A stretch of 64,000 nucleotides of DNA from DASUWK01 sp036378435 (GTDB lineage: Bacteria; Chloroflexota; Dormibacteria; Dormibacterales; Dormibacteraceae). The notes beneath the pieces were generated by a model. That model had not been told where the DNA came from, did not search any database, and was given only the letters and a program-made list of their open reading frames with translations. The stretch covers positions 107,309 through 171,308 of the forward strand of contig DASUWK010000056.1 of the NCBI GenBank assembly GCA_036378435.1, given 5' to 3'. Position numbers and translations under genes: made by a program. Below, in pieces: positions 1 through 9,837 of this stretch (position 1 is its first letter; every line of letters starts with the position of its first letter).

Positions 1-461
1 CTCGTGGACGTGGGCCAGCGGGCTGTCGGGCGCGACGCGGAGCTCGGGTCGTACTCGTAGGTGAAGACATAGATCGTGTTGACGGCCGCGGAGCTGGAGA
101 GGGCGAGGTCATACGGCGGCGAGCCGCTGTACTGCGTCCACGCCGCCGGGTCCGAGGACACGTTCACGTTCGTCGGTCCGATGCTGCCGTCGACGACCGG
201 GAACCCGAACCCGGACTGCTGCTTGATGATCGGGATGACGCCAGGCGCGGTGCACAGACTGGAGCAGCCTGAGCTGGCGGAGTTCGAGGTGGCGTTGTAC
301 TGCAGCACGGCCTGCCGCGCGGCGGCGCGCGAGCCCATCGAAAGCTCGGTGTAGGCGAGCAGTCCGCGGCCCATGTCGGCCAGCCCGACGAAGAGGATGA
401 AGAAGAACGGCGCGATCAATGCGAACTCGACCATCGCCTGGCCTCCGGAGCGCCGGCTCAC
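1..461 (-). CDS. TadE-like pseudopilin (3' part outside window)
   Basis: Secreted or membrane minor pseudopilin of a Tad/Flp pilus; TadE-like proteins are inserted by one N-terminal helix. The frame starts at a GTG that overlaps the TGA of the upstream tadE (GTGA) and stays open to the window edge, so about 153 residues are visible. Residues 3-30 show the classic prepilin-like pattern: a short basic stretch with Gly, then MVEFALIAPFFFILF, then a helix ending in DMGRG. The rest is Ser/Thr/Gly-rich with two Cys near residues 66-70, as in the extracytoplasmic part of TadE/TadF proteins. It is the last visible gene of the operon. The true C-terminus is not seen. Confidence 0.8.
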   Translation of the reverse strand, partial: MSRRSGGQAMVEFALIAPFFFILFVGLADMGRGLLAYTELSMGSRAAARQAVLQYNATSNSASSGCSSLCTAPGVIPIIKQQSGFGFPVVDGSIGPTNVNVSSDPAAWTQYSGSPPYDLALSSSAAVNTIYVFTYEYDPSSASRPTARWPTST

Positions 462-994
462 CACAGCGTCACCATCGCCGCCGAGTTGTCGAGCAGCAGC
501 GACGGCCCCCCGATCTGCTGGATCTGCACGCTGAGGATCGCGAACGAATAAGCGACCCCCACCGCGATGCAGGTGTGCGGCGAGTTCTGGTTGTCGCAGG
601 TGGTGGCCGTTCCCGTGCCCGGAGCGGACGAGCAGTCGGCCGACGTGCCGCAGTAGACGTAGACGGTCGCCTGCAGCGCGCTTGGCTGGGTGAAGCTGAA
701 CGGCGGAGCGGTGGTGACCTGCTGGCAGCTGACGTTCGTGATGCCGATATTCGAGAGATCTCGCTCGGCTTCGTTGCAGACCTCGGTCACGCCTGGGCCC
801 GTCGTCGCGCCCGACGAGCTCGGCGCGATTAGCACGCGCGCCGCGTCGCGCGCCGCGTCGGTGATCTCGGTCTGGTAGTAGAAGCCACGGCCGAGATCGA
901 TCATCCCGATGACCAGCAGCATCATCACGGGAGCCAGGAAGGCGAACTCGATGAGCGACTGCCCCCTCCCCGCCCGCCGTCCGACCAGGGTCAT
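458..994 (-). CDS. tadE: TadE family pseudopilin
   Basis: Minor pseudopilin of the Tad pilus, 178 aa. The start is the ATG just downstream of the tadC stop. The N-terminus has Arg/Gly residues followed by SLIEFAFLAPVMMLLVIG and DLGRG, the TadE signature with the Glu that follows a type IV prepilin-like processing site. The remaining 140 residues are an extracytoplasmic domain with several Cys that could form disulfides. It ends in a GTGA overlap with the second TadE-like gene, so the two are probably co-translated and may act as a pair, as TadE and TadF do in other Tad systems. Confidence 0.9.
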   Translation of the reverse strand: MTLVGRRAGRGQSLIEFAFLAPVMMLLVIGMIDLGRGFYYQTEITDAARDAARVLIAPSSSGATTGPGVTEVCNEAERDLSNIGITNVSCQQVTTAPPFSFTQPSALQATVYVYCGTSADCSSAPGTGTATTCDNQNSPHTCIAVGVAYSFAILSVQIQQIGGPSLLLDNSAAMVTLW

Positions 995-999
995 CCGAC

Positions 1000-1959
1000 C
1001 TAGCGCTGGATGCCACCGCACTGCGCCATGATCAGGAGCAGCGCCGGGCCGAGCAGCATCACCCAGATGGTCGGGAAGATGCAGGCGACCATCGGGAAGA
1101 GCATCTTCAGCGGGGCGCGCGCTCCCATCTCCTGCGCGTGCTGGCGGCGGCGGCGGCGGATCTCGTCCGCCTGCAGGGTCAGGATCTGGCTGATCGGCGT
1201 GCCCAGCTGCGCGGATTGGATGATCGCCTGGACGAGGTTGTGGACCTCCTCGACGCCGACGCGGCGGCCCAGGTCGTCGAGGGCCTCGAGGCGGGGCCGG
1301 CCGAGCCGGATCTCCTGCAGGGCCTGCTGAAACTCCGCGCCCAGCGGGCCCTCCAGCTTCTCGGCGACCGTGGCCAGCGCCGACTCGAAGGACAGGCCAG
1401 CCTCCACCGACACGCTCAGCAGGTCGATGGCGCTCGGCAGTGTGTACTCGATCTCGTTGCGTCGCTGGTTGACGAGCTGGCGCAGCCAGAGCGGCGGCAG
1501 GAAGAAGCCCGTCGCCGCGAACCCGGCGATCACGAGGACGGTCATGGTCGGGTTGCCGAACCGCGCGCTCAGCGCGACGCCGACCAGGAAGAGCAGCACC
1601 GTCAGCGCGTAGCGCACGACCGTGAACTCGGTCGCCTCGAGGCCGTAAGGCCGGCCGGCGAGGTTCAGCTTCTTCTGCAGCTCGAGCCGCGCCTGCTCCG
1701 GAGTCGCGCGCGCAGTGAGCCGGGCGAGGCGGGCGATCAGGGGTCGGATGACGCGCTCCACGAAGGGGACCTGGAGCTCGATCTCCTCGAGCGACAGCAC
1801 CTGGCCCTGGCCCTGCGTGGCGGCGGCGTAAGTGCGCAGCCGCGACTCCACCATCTCGACGTCGGTGGGGCCGGAGGGGCGCAGGCTGAGGGCCGCCATG
1901 AAGCCGCCCACGGCGGCGACCGCACCCAGTCCGACGATCTCGGCGGTAGGGAGGCTCAC
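1000..1959 (-). CDS. tadC: Tad pilus inner-membrane platform protein TadC
   Basis: Type II/IV secretion F-domain membrane protein, 319 aa, which with TadB forms the platform on which the TadA ATPase drives pilin assembly. Helices are visible near residues 7-27, 115-135, 140-160 and 285-310. Between them lies the cytoplasmic T2SSF domain with the family pattern of LPSAIDLLSVSVEAGLSFE followed by the LGTPISQIL segment. Length and helix order match TadC rather than TadB. It lies between tadB (178 bp upstream) and tadE (5 bp downstream). Confidence 0.93.
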   Translation of the reverse strand: MSLPTAEIVGLGAVAAVGGFMAALSLRPSGPTDVEMVESRLRTYAAATQGQGQVLSLEEIELQVPFVERVIRPLIARLARLTARATPEQARLELQKKLNLAGRPYGLEATEFTVVRYALTVLLFLVGVALSARFGNPTMTVLVIAGFAATGFFLPPLWLRQLVNQRRNEIEYTLPSAIDLLSVSVEAGLSFESALATVAEKLEGPLGAEFQQALQEIRLGRPRLEALDDLGRRVGVEEVHNLVQAIIQSAQLGTPISQILTLQADEIRRRRRQHAQEMGARAPLKMLFPMVACIFPTIWVMLLGPALLLIMAQCGGIQR

Positions 1960-2137
1960 GGCCCGGACCTTCGGCGAGAGATGGGGCCCTCCAGGTGCGC
2001 CGGATGCAAGGCGGCGACGAGTACGCGAGGAAGTGCGCCGGGGCGCATGACCGAGCGCACACAGGAGCCAACGTCGCAGACGGCCCGCATGGGCGCCCCA
2101 GGTCCGCCACAGCGTTCGGGCCGGGAGCCTCGGGCGC

Positions 2138-3094
2138 TCACACGCGGATCCTCGTGATCTTGCGGATGAAGAGGTTGCCGATGAAGATCATCACCCCGCA
2201 GACGCCGAGCATCAGCCAGCCCAGGAGCTGCGTGGTCATAGGCCGGAAGTAGTTGGGCGCGATGACGTAGAGCAGGCCGCCCACGGCCAGCGGCAGCACC
2301 GTGATGATCCACCCCGACGCGCGTGCCTGCGCGGTGATCGCCGCCACCTCGCCCCGGACCCGGATGCGCTCCCGCAGCGTGTGAGAGATCGAGTCCAGGA
2401 TCTTCGAGAGGTTGCCGCCCACGGATTGGTGGATGAGCACCGCGGTCACGATCAGGTCGAGGTCTTCGCTCTCGACGCGGCGGACGAGCTTCTGCAGCGC
2501 CTGCTCGGGCGAGCCTCCGATGTTCATCTCGCGCACCACGCGGTCGAACTCCTCCGACATCGGCGGCTGGCCGTTCTTCGCGACCATGTCGATGGCCTGC
2601 GCGAACGAGTGACCCGCCTTGAGCGACGAGGACAGGAGCGTCACGCCGTCGACGAGCTGGCGCGTGAACGCGCGCCGGCGGGCTCCCTGCCGGTAGCGGA
2701 GATACAAAGCAGGCGCGAAGTAGCCCAGGACGCCGAGCACGACCCCCTGCACCGGGCCCTGGAAGCGCATGAAGCCCAGCAGGAAGAGCAGGACGCCGCA
2801 GCCGATCCGGATCATCATCCACTCGCTCGTCCGGAAGGTCAGGCCCGCCTGGCCCAGCTCCTCGGCCAGCGTCTTGCCGGCTTTCCGCGCCCCGCGCCGG
2901 CTGGCACGGTCGGCCAGCCGCGAGAAGGGACGCTCGATCCGATCGCGCATCGCCACGGGGGCGACGTTCCGGCGCCCGCCCCCACCGGTGACAACGAACT
3001 CGTCGACCTTCGGCCGGCGGGCCGCCAGCAGGGAGCTGCCGGCGACGAATGCGCCCAGGGCTCCGCCGATGGCGAGGATGAGGGTCATGAGCAT
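2138..3094 (-). CDS. tadB: Tad pilus inner-membrane platform protein TadB
   Basis: Second T2SSF platform protein, 318 aa. It has an N-terminal helix (residues 1-25), a paired helix region near 95-135, the cytoplasmic F domain with LVDGVTLLSSSLKAGHSF and the SVGGNLSKILDSI segment, and two C-terminal helices (about 255-310). These features match TadB. It begins 13 bp after the tadA stop, so it belongs to the same transcript. The 178 bp between this gene and tadC contain no convincing gene; an internal promoter or processing site there is possible but not visible. Confidence 0.93.
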   Translation of the reverse strand: MLMTLILAIGGALGAFVAGSSLLAARRPKVDEFVVTGGGGRRNVAPVAMRDRIERPFSRLADRASRRGARKAGKTLAEELGQAGLTFRTSEWMMIRIGCGVLLFLLGFMRFQGPVQGVVLGVLGYFAPALYLRYRQGARRRAFTRQLVDGVTLLSSSLKAGHSFAQAIDMVAKNGQPPMSEEFDRVVREMNIGGSPEQALQKLVRRVESEDLDLIVTAVLIHQSVGGNLSKILDSISHTLRERIRVRGEVAAITAQARASGWIITVLPLAVGGLLYVIAPNYFRPMTTQLLGWLMLGVCGVMIFIGNLFIRKITRIRV

Positions 3095-3107
3095 GGCGGT
3101 CCCGGTC

Positions 3108-4576
<1,469 letters not shown>

Positions 4577-4580
<4 letters not shown>

Positions 4581-5353
4581 TGGGCCGTCGCCCCGATCAC
4601 GTAGACCGGCGCGCGGCCGGCGGTGCGGATGCGGCGCAGCGCGCGCTCGGCGGCCTCGCGGACGCGGTGGTCTGAGTGATCCCGCAGTGCCGCCACCCAG
4701 GAGCCCGGAGCCCAAGCGCCCGCCCGAGCCAGCACATGGCAGGCGGCGATCATGTCGCGCGGGCCGCTGATCGGCACGGCGGCGAGGAAGTCGGCGCCGC
4801 CGGCGGCGGGATTGCGCAGCCCCATCGCCGCGATCAGAGCAGGTCGTTCGTGCGCCCAGAACGTGCGCGCGACCTCCTGCTCGAGGTAGAGGTGAGGCGC
4901 CGCCTTCGCCAGCTCGACAGTGAGGCGGAACCAGGGCAGCAGGTCGTGGGCGAACGCGTTGAGCAAGGCCTGCGCGCTGCGGGCCCCGCCGATCCGGCCC
5001 AGGGCTCGCGCCGAGGCCTCGCGCACGCCGCGATCGCGATCGGCCAGGCAAAGCTCCAGCCACGGCACCGCCTCTTCGAGCTCGAGGGCGCCGCACAGCT
5101 GGGCGCCGCGTCGGCGCGTGGCGGGCTGTTCAGCGGCCAGCAGGTCGAGCAGGAGCCCACGGGCCTGGGGGCCGATCGCGACGCGGAGCCGCCGCACCGC
5201 CGCCGATCGGCGGGTCAGGCGACCGGCCACGGCCATGAGCTCGTCTGCGCCTTCAGGAGCGCCGGCGAGATCGATCTCGAGATCGGTCAATGCCCCGGAC
5301 GCGACCTGCTCGAGCCGCGACCGCAAACCGCGACCGCGGAGCCGGGAGAACAT
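4577..5353 (-). CDS. HEAT-repeat protein in the Tad operon
   Basis: Predicted all-alpha soluble protein of 258 aa with no enzyme motif. Repeated helix pairs of the HEAT/PBS-lyase type can be seen: short Ala/Leu/Arg-rich helices carrying DRDRGVREASARALGRIG (about 105-122) and, near the C-terminus, DHSDHRVREAAERALRRI. The gene is 2 bp from the cpaE stop and overlaps tadA by 4 bp, so it is co-translated with the pilus ATPases. HEAT scaffolds mediate protein-protein contact, so a TadA- or CpaE-binding adaptor is a reasonable inference, but no function is shown by sequence. Confidence 0.75.
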
Positions 5354-5355
5354 CG

Positions 5356-6669
5356 TCAGTCGCCTCCGCGGCGGGGGCGGGCGGACTCGATGAGGTCGGC
5401 GAGCGAGCGCGCGCCGATCGTGATCTCGCTCTTGGGGTCGTCGTGGCTCAGGACGCCGCGCAGGGCGGCCTCGTCGGCGCGGACGCCGTCGTGCCGCACC
5501 TCGACATCGATCTCACGCTCGATGGCCCGCGCGACCGCCTCGCGGCTGAGCGCCGTCTTGGGCGAGCGCTGATTGAGCACCATCGTGATCGCCTCCGGCG
5601 GCACGCCGACGGCGATGGAGAGGATCTCGCCGAGCTCGGAGGCCCCGTGCAGCGTCGCCAGCTCCGGCGTGGTCACCAGGACCAGGCGCTGCGATTCCTC
5701 CAGGGCGGCCAGCGTGATGTCGTCGAGGCTGGTCGAAAGGTCGATGACGATGTACCTGAACGCGGTCCGGAGAATGTCGAGGGCCGCGTGCACGTGCTGC
5801 GGCTGCAGCGCGTCGGCCTCTTCAGCTTTAAGCGTCCCGGGCAGCATGAGCATGCCGCTCGAGTGATAGAGAACGGCGCCCAGCAGCGCCTCGTCCAACC
5901 GCTCGGGTCGCGCCGCGACCACGCGCGCGAGCGAGCCGCTCGGCACCAGGTTCGCGAGCAGTGCCGCGTGGTTGAAGGGCAAGGCCAGGTCGACCAGCAG
6001 AACTTGGCCTGGGTGGCTGCGAGCGAGCTCCGCGGCGAGGTTGAGCGCGATGGTCGTCTTGCCCGACCCGCCCTTCGCCGAGTAGACGGCGACGACCTCG
6101 GCCAGGTCCGTGCCCTGGTCGCGGCCCGCCGTCACGACGAGCGCCGGGAAGGTGCGCACGCGCTGGTCGCCCAGCCGCTGCAAGCCCGCCACGGCGTCCG
6201 GCTCGTCAGCCAGGAGCTGCTCGAGGCTCTGGCGGTCGAGGGCGAGCACGCGCGTGTCCTCGACGGCGACCATCGCCGCCGGGCTCGGCTCCTGGGCGAG
6301 GCACCCTGATTCGCCGAACAGCTCGCCCGGACCGAGCAGGCCGACCGTGATCGTGCGGCCGGGCGTTTCCTCGACACGCAATGCCATACGGCCCGACTCG
6401 ACGATGAGCACCGAGTCGACCACCTCGCCTTGGTTGATCGCGACGGCGCCCGCTCGGAGCTCGATCGGCCGCAGCCGGCGTGCTGTCGCCCGCAGCGTCG
6501 CCGCGGGCAGCGTGAAGAAGACCGGCGCCCGCTCCAGCACCTCGATCCTGCGGTTCCACTCGCTCAGTGGCATGCGCTCGCGTGCCGTGTCGGGCCTGCC
6601 CTCGACGGCTGCCAGATCCAGCGCTGAACGCGGCTCGGCGGCCGCGCGGTCAGGGGCTGGTGAAGCCAT
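5356..6669 (-). CDS. cpaE: CpaE/TadZ-like ATPase with N-terminal CNB-like domain
   Basis: MinD/ParA-type ATPase of the CpaE/TadZ group, which places the Tad pilus machine in the cell; 437 aa. Residues about 45-165 form a cyclic-nucleotide-binding (CRP-like) fold: VFFTLPAATLRATA, the beta-roll Gly residues, and a GELFGESGCLA segment at the phosphate-binding cassette. The usual cassette Arg is not evident (the segment reads SPAA), so ligand binding is uncertain. The ATPase follows, with deviant Walker A KGGSGKT at about 199-205 and LLVDLALPF downstream. CpaE proteins usually carry a receiver-like N-domain, so this arrangement is atypical. It overlaps cpaB by 20 bp. Confidence 0.88.
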   Translation of the reverse strand: MASPAPDRAAAEPRSALDLAAVEGRPDTARERMPLSEWNRRIEVLERAPVFFTLPAATLRATARRLRPIELRAGAVAINQGEVVDSVLIVESGRMALRVEETPGRTITVGLLGPGELFGESGCLAQEPSPAAMVAVEDTRVLALDRQSLEQLLADEPDAVAGLQRLGDQRVRTFPALVVTAGRDQGTDLAEVVAVYSAKGGSGKTTIALNLAAELARSHPGQVLLVDLALPFNHAALLANLVPSGSLARVVAARPERLDEALLGAVLYHSSGMLMLPGTLKAEEADALQPQHVHAALDILRTAFRYIVIDLSTSLDDITLAALEESQRLVLVTTPELATLHGASELGEILSIAVGVPPEAITMVLNQRSPKTALSREAVARAIEREIDVEVRHDGVRADEAALRGVLSHDDPKSEITIGARSLADLIESARPRRGGD

Positions 6670-7477
6670 ATCTCGCGTTCACCTGCGCGGCGGTCACGCC
6701 GGACGTCGGGTAAGCGGTCGGACAGGCCGGATCGGGAGCGATCGGTGGCGAGATGTAGTCCTTGTAGGAGAGCAGTACGTAAGTGAGCTTGGCCGCCAGG
6801 TTCTCCAGCTCCAAGAACATCTCCGCGTCGCATACCGTCATGAGGACGGTCAGGCTGCCGGAGACACCCTGCACCTGGCCCGCCTTGCCCGGCGTGCCGG
6901 GGCCGACGCGGATCACGTGGAGGTTCTTGAAGGCCAGCTTGGTCACCTGGATGTTCCGCGCGTCGCCGAAGGGCTGGGTGCCCACGGTCACAAGCACGTT
7001 CAGGTAGTCGCCGGGCGAGACGTAGCCGGCCACGCCCTGCAGCTCGCCGGTGGGGATGGCCAGGGCCACGAAACCCGCCGGGATCGGTAGGTAGGCGACG
7101 CCCTGCCCTAGTGCGGCGTCGGGCGACGTGGCCACCAAGTTGGTTGTGAGAGGCTGGCCTTTGAGGGCCGAGACCAGCATCGTCTGGCCCTTGAGGTCGG
7201 TCGGGTGGATCACAGCCCCCGGCGGGACGGCCGAAGTCGGGATGGCGGCCGTCGTCATCATGTCCGGGCTCAGGACCTCACGCGCCTGGATGTCGCGCGC
7301 CGCCACGACGATGACCGTCGTCGTGACCTGTGCCGACTTGCCTCCCTGCGTGCCGAGGGCGAAGACGCCCAGGAACGCCACCGCCGCCAGAGTCAGGCCG
7401 GCCAGCAGCGGCAGCCGGCGATTCCGACTTCCGCTCGGAGGCGGCGCAGGGCGTGGTCGCGCGAGCTCTGCGCTCAT
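6650..7477 (-). CDS. cpaB: Flp pilus assembly protein CpaB/RcpC
   Basis: Membrane-anchored periplasm- or wall-side assembly factor of Tad pili, 275 aa. It has one N-terminal transmembrane helix (about residues 22-43) after an Arg/Pro-rich cytoplasmic start. An SAF domain follows (VIVVAARDIQAREVLSPDMM, about 55-115), then the RcpC-like beta domain with VSPGDYLNVLVTV. The start is supported by a strong GGGAGGAG ribosome site 7-8 bp upstream. It is the first gene of the operon, and cpaE overlaps its end. No secretin gene lies between cpaB and cpaE, which fits a single-membrane cell. Confidence 0.9.
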   Translation of the reverse strand: MSAELARPRPAPPPSGSRNRRLPLLAGLTLAAVAFLGVFALGTQGGKSAQVTTTVIVVAARDIQAREVLSPDMMTTAAIPTSAVPPGAVIHPTDLKGQTMLVSALKGQPLTTNLVATSPDAALGQGVAYLPIPAGFVALAIPTGELQGVAGYVSPGDYLNVLVTVGTQPFGDARNIQVTKLAFKNLHVIRVGPGTPGKAGQVQGVSGSLTVLMTVCDAEMFLELENLAAKLTYVLLSYKDYISPPIAPDPACPTAYPTSGVTAAQVNARYGFTSP

Positions 7478-7613
7478 TCAGCCGCTCCTCCCTTGAAAAT
7501 TAATCTCCATCAACAGCCCTCGACGTACGCTAGGGCTGGTCCTTGCGCAGACGGAGACAATCCCGTTAAGGGAACCGACATCTCGCGCGACAACACGAGA
7601 CCCAGGCTTCAAG

Positions 7614-8381
7614 CTAGCCTCCCCCCGGCTCGGAACCTTGGGCCGTTGTCGAGCGGGTGTCAAGTGGCCCGTTCCACTGCCCGTCTCGGCTGGCCCTGCG
7701 CGCCCGCTTGACCTGGTACATCGCGGCGTCCGCTCGGGCGACTAGAGCGCCGAAATTGTCACTTGACATCAGCTCCGCCGCCCCCCAGGTGACCGAGTGG
7801 TGGGTCGAGACCTCGAAATCCGACGCCAGGCGCTCGGCGATGCGCTGGGCGCGGGCCAGGTCGCAGTCGGGGAGCACGACCAGGAACTCGTCCCCGCCCC
7901 AGCGAACCGCCGTGTCGTACGGCCGCAGAGTGTCGGCGAGCGTCTCGCCGAGCCGGGCCAGCAAGAGGTCGCCGATCGAGTGGCCGTGCTCGTCGTTGAC
8001 CTGCTTCAAACCGTCGAAGTCGATGAACAGCATCGAGAGGTTCTCGCCGGACCGGGCCGCCCGCTCGATCTCACGAACGCAGATCGCGCGTCCGTGCGCG
8101 CGCGCGAAGACCCCGGTCAGCTCGTCGTGACTGGCGAGCTCGGCCGCCTCTAGCGCCTGCTCGAGCCGAAAGGCGATCAGGTTGGCCATCTCGATGTCGA
8201 GGCCCCCAAGCCGCCGGGGGTGCACGCCAAGCGTGCCGGCCAGGCGATCGCGCGCTTCGCGCGCCGCCAGGTCCCGTCGCTCCGAAGCGACGCTCATCAG
8301 TTCATGGAGTAATGCGGCAGCACGCTCCCCTCCCCTCTTGGAGCATTCGCGCACGGTACTTTCGGCGGGGTTCCTACGCAT
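7614..8381 (-). CDS. Diguanylate cyclase (GGDEF domain)
   Basis: Probable cytoplasmic diguanylate cyclase making c-di-GMP from two GTP, 255 aa. Residues 1-80 are a helical N-terminal region with no recognised sensor; the GGDEF domain runs from about 85 to 240. The active site is GGDEF at 162-166. RPYD at 153-156, exactly five residues upstream, is a canonical RxxD product-inhibition I-site, so the enzyme looks active and feedback-regulated. No membrane segment is seen. It precedes cpaB on the same strand after a 136-bp gap, suggesting but not proving control of the pilus. The start is uncertain: a hairpin abuts the first ATG, and a second ATG lies at 8297. Confidence 0.88.
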   Translation of the reverse strand: MRRNPAESTVRECSKRGGERAAALLHELMSVASERRDLAAREARDRLAGTLGVHPRRLGGLDIEMANLIAFRLEQALEAAELASHDELTGVFARAHGRAICVREIERAARSGENLSMLFIDFDGLKQVNDEHGHSIGDLLLARLGETLADTLRPYDTAVRWGGDEFLVVLPDCDLARAQRIAERLASDFEVSTHHSVTWGAAELMSSDNFGALVARADAAMYQVKRARRASRDGQWNGPLDTRSTTAQGSEPGGG

Positions 8382-8382
8382 C

Positions 8383-8412
8383 CTGCAGGGGGACGGCCTG
8401 CGGCCCCTACAG
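8383..8412 (-). promoter_or_regulatory. Hairpin abutting the GGDEF gene start
   Basis: On the transcribed strand an imperfect inverted repeat (CTGTAGGGG and CCCCTGCAG, eight of nine pairs) ends one base before the ATG at 8381. It would cover the normal ribosome-site position. It could modulate translation, or it may mean that translation starts at the downstream ATG at 8297. No known riboswitch consensus is recognised. Confidence 0.35.
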
Positions 8413-8526
8413 ATGCATGGCTGCCGATTGCCCGCGCGGAATTTACGAAGTATTTTCCGCTATGCGTCGGTCGGCGGGGCCCTGGCTCGCCGTGAGGGGC
8501 GATGATTAGCGACCGCAGAGAACGCC

Positions 8527-9150
8527 GTGATCGAGCAGCCGCCACCGCACACGCCGCGACGGGTCGAGTCAGACCTGAAGCGCCTCGAGGCGTTCAGCGA
8601 CGGCGTGATGGCCGTGATCATCACGATCATGGCCTTCAACTTGAAGCCGCCGGCGGCGCCGACCACCGCCGCGCTCGCCGCCCGCATGCCGGAGCTGCTC
8701 GTCTACGCGCTGAGCTTCGCGTTCATCGCCATCTACTGGAACAACCACCACCACCTGCTGCGGAGCGCGACGCGGCTGAACGCAGCCGTGATGTGGTCGA
8801 ACCTGCACCTTCTGTTCTGGCTCTCGCTGATACCGGTGCTCACGGCCTGGCTGGCGAACGATTACCGGCAGTCGCTGCCGGCCGCGATCTACGGCAGCGT
8901 CGCGTTCGTCGCAGGCTTCGCCTACTTCCTTCTGGTCAGAGCGCTGATCAGGGCCAACGGCCGCCAGTCGGCGCTGGCGCTCGCGGTCGAGCGGGACTCG
9001 AAGGGAATCGCGTCAGTCGTCATCTACGGGCTGGGCGTGGCTGCCGCCTTCGTCTCGCCCTGGATCTCGTACGCGCTCTACGTGGCCGTATCGATCATCT
9101 GGATCGTGCCCGACCCGCGGCTGACACGGCCCGGGAAGGCTGCCGGCTGA
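8527..9150 (+). CDS. TMEM175/DUF1211 family membrane protein, putative potassium channel
   Basis: Bacterial TMEM175-type protein of 207 aa; characterised family members are K+ channels without the usual selectivity-filter motif. The diagnostic RLEAFSDGVMAVIITIM segment, containing the Phe-Ser-Asp filter-helix motif, lies in helix 1 (about 19-35). Five to six hydrophobic helices can be traced, and a WNNHHHLL stretch lies in the second or third helix. It starts at GTG. It is divergent from the GGDEF gene across 145 bp and followed by a GC-rich hairpin. No operon partner is present, so the physiological cue is unknown. Confidence 0.85.
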   Translation: MIEQPPPHTPRRVESDLKRLEAFSDGVMAVIITIMAFNLKPPAAPTTAALAARMPELLVYALSFAFIAIYWNNHHHLLRSATRLNAAVMWSNLHLLFWLSLIPVLTAWLANDYRQSLPAAIYGSVAFVAGFAYFLLVRALIRANGRQSALALAVERDSKGIASVVIYGLGVAAAFVSPWISYALYVAVSIIWIVPDPRLTRPGKAAG

Positions 9151-9161
9151 GCCACCCCTAA

Positions 9162-9183
9162 CCCCTCCCGCGACCGGGAGGGG
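9162..9183. terminator. GC-rich hairpin after the TMEM175-like gene
   Basis: Perfect 9-bp inverted repeat cccctcccg/cgggagggg with a 4-base loop, 12 bp after the stop codon. There is no T-run, so it is at best a weak intrinsic terminator on the plus strand. A related stem occurs at 38123-38144. The rest of 9184-9339 shows nothing recognisable. Confidence 0.45.
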
Positions 9184-9339
9184 CAAGACCTACCGATCGT
9201 CGCCTGGCGGCGAAACTAAGTTCGGGCTTGCCACCGCGGCGGTCTCATCGCTATGGTTTGCCCCGGCCCCGAGGGACACGTTCTTGGAGCCGAGGCAGAC
9301 CGCAAGGTCGGTTTCGGAGCCGGAGGCGATCCGTCGGGG

Positions 9340-9837
9340 TCACTTTTTTCCAGCCGCCGGCTTGGCCGAGCGCAGCTTGAGGTACTCCCTGACCGTCAGG
9401 GCAACGATGACGGCGTCGAAGACGGTCAGCGCCACCAGGCCCACCGAAGGAGCGAACGTCAGCCGGTAGAGCTGATAGGCGATGAACGCGACCAGGAAGG
9501 CGATCAGCGCCGGATAGGCCCACAGCTTGTCGCGCAGGACGGCCCCGACCAGCACGACCTTGGCGACGCCGTGCAGGAGCAGATAGAGCGCGCCGAAGCG
9601 CAGCGAGCCGGCCGAGAGCTTGCCGGCGGCGTGCAGCAGGTGCGACGCGAAGAAGTCGTGCGGGTCTTCAGAAAGCTCGTGCTGCGTCAGGGCGCGGACC
9701 ACGCGGTCGATCGTCGCCGGCGTGACCAGCAGCAGCAGCAGACCGCCGAGCAGCTCCAGGAGTCCATCGAGGCCCTTCAAAAGCACGCCGATCTCGAAGG
9801 CCCGGTCGAGCCAGTCTCGTCTGCCCTCCGACTTCAT
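9340..9837 (-). CDS. DUF2127 family membrane protein
   Basis: Predicted integral membrane protein of 165 aa, with helices near residues 28-42, 80-100, 108-125 and 130-148. The pattern matches DUF2127: an N-terminal IGVLLKGLDGLLELLGG segment, a central soluble loop rich in Asp and His, and a conserved LHGVAKVVLVGAVLR motif. The function of the family is not known. Its ATG shares one base with the TGA of the S51 peptidase, so it is co-translated with it. The C-terminus is lysine-rich and cytoplasmic. Confidence 0.8.
   Translation of the reverse strand: MKSEGRRDWLDRAFEIGVLLKGLDGLLELLGGLLLLLVTPATIDRVVRALTQHELSEDPHDFFASHLLHAAGKLSAGSLRFGALYLLLHGVAKVVLVGAVLRDKLWAYPALIAFLVAFIAYQLYRLTFAPSVGLVALTVFDAVIVALTVREYLKLRSAKPAAGKK

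Noticed and set aside
1960..2137. Extra small gene between tadB and tadC
   Set aside because: The frames there have no ribosome site, no hydrophobic segment and no family-like pattern.
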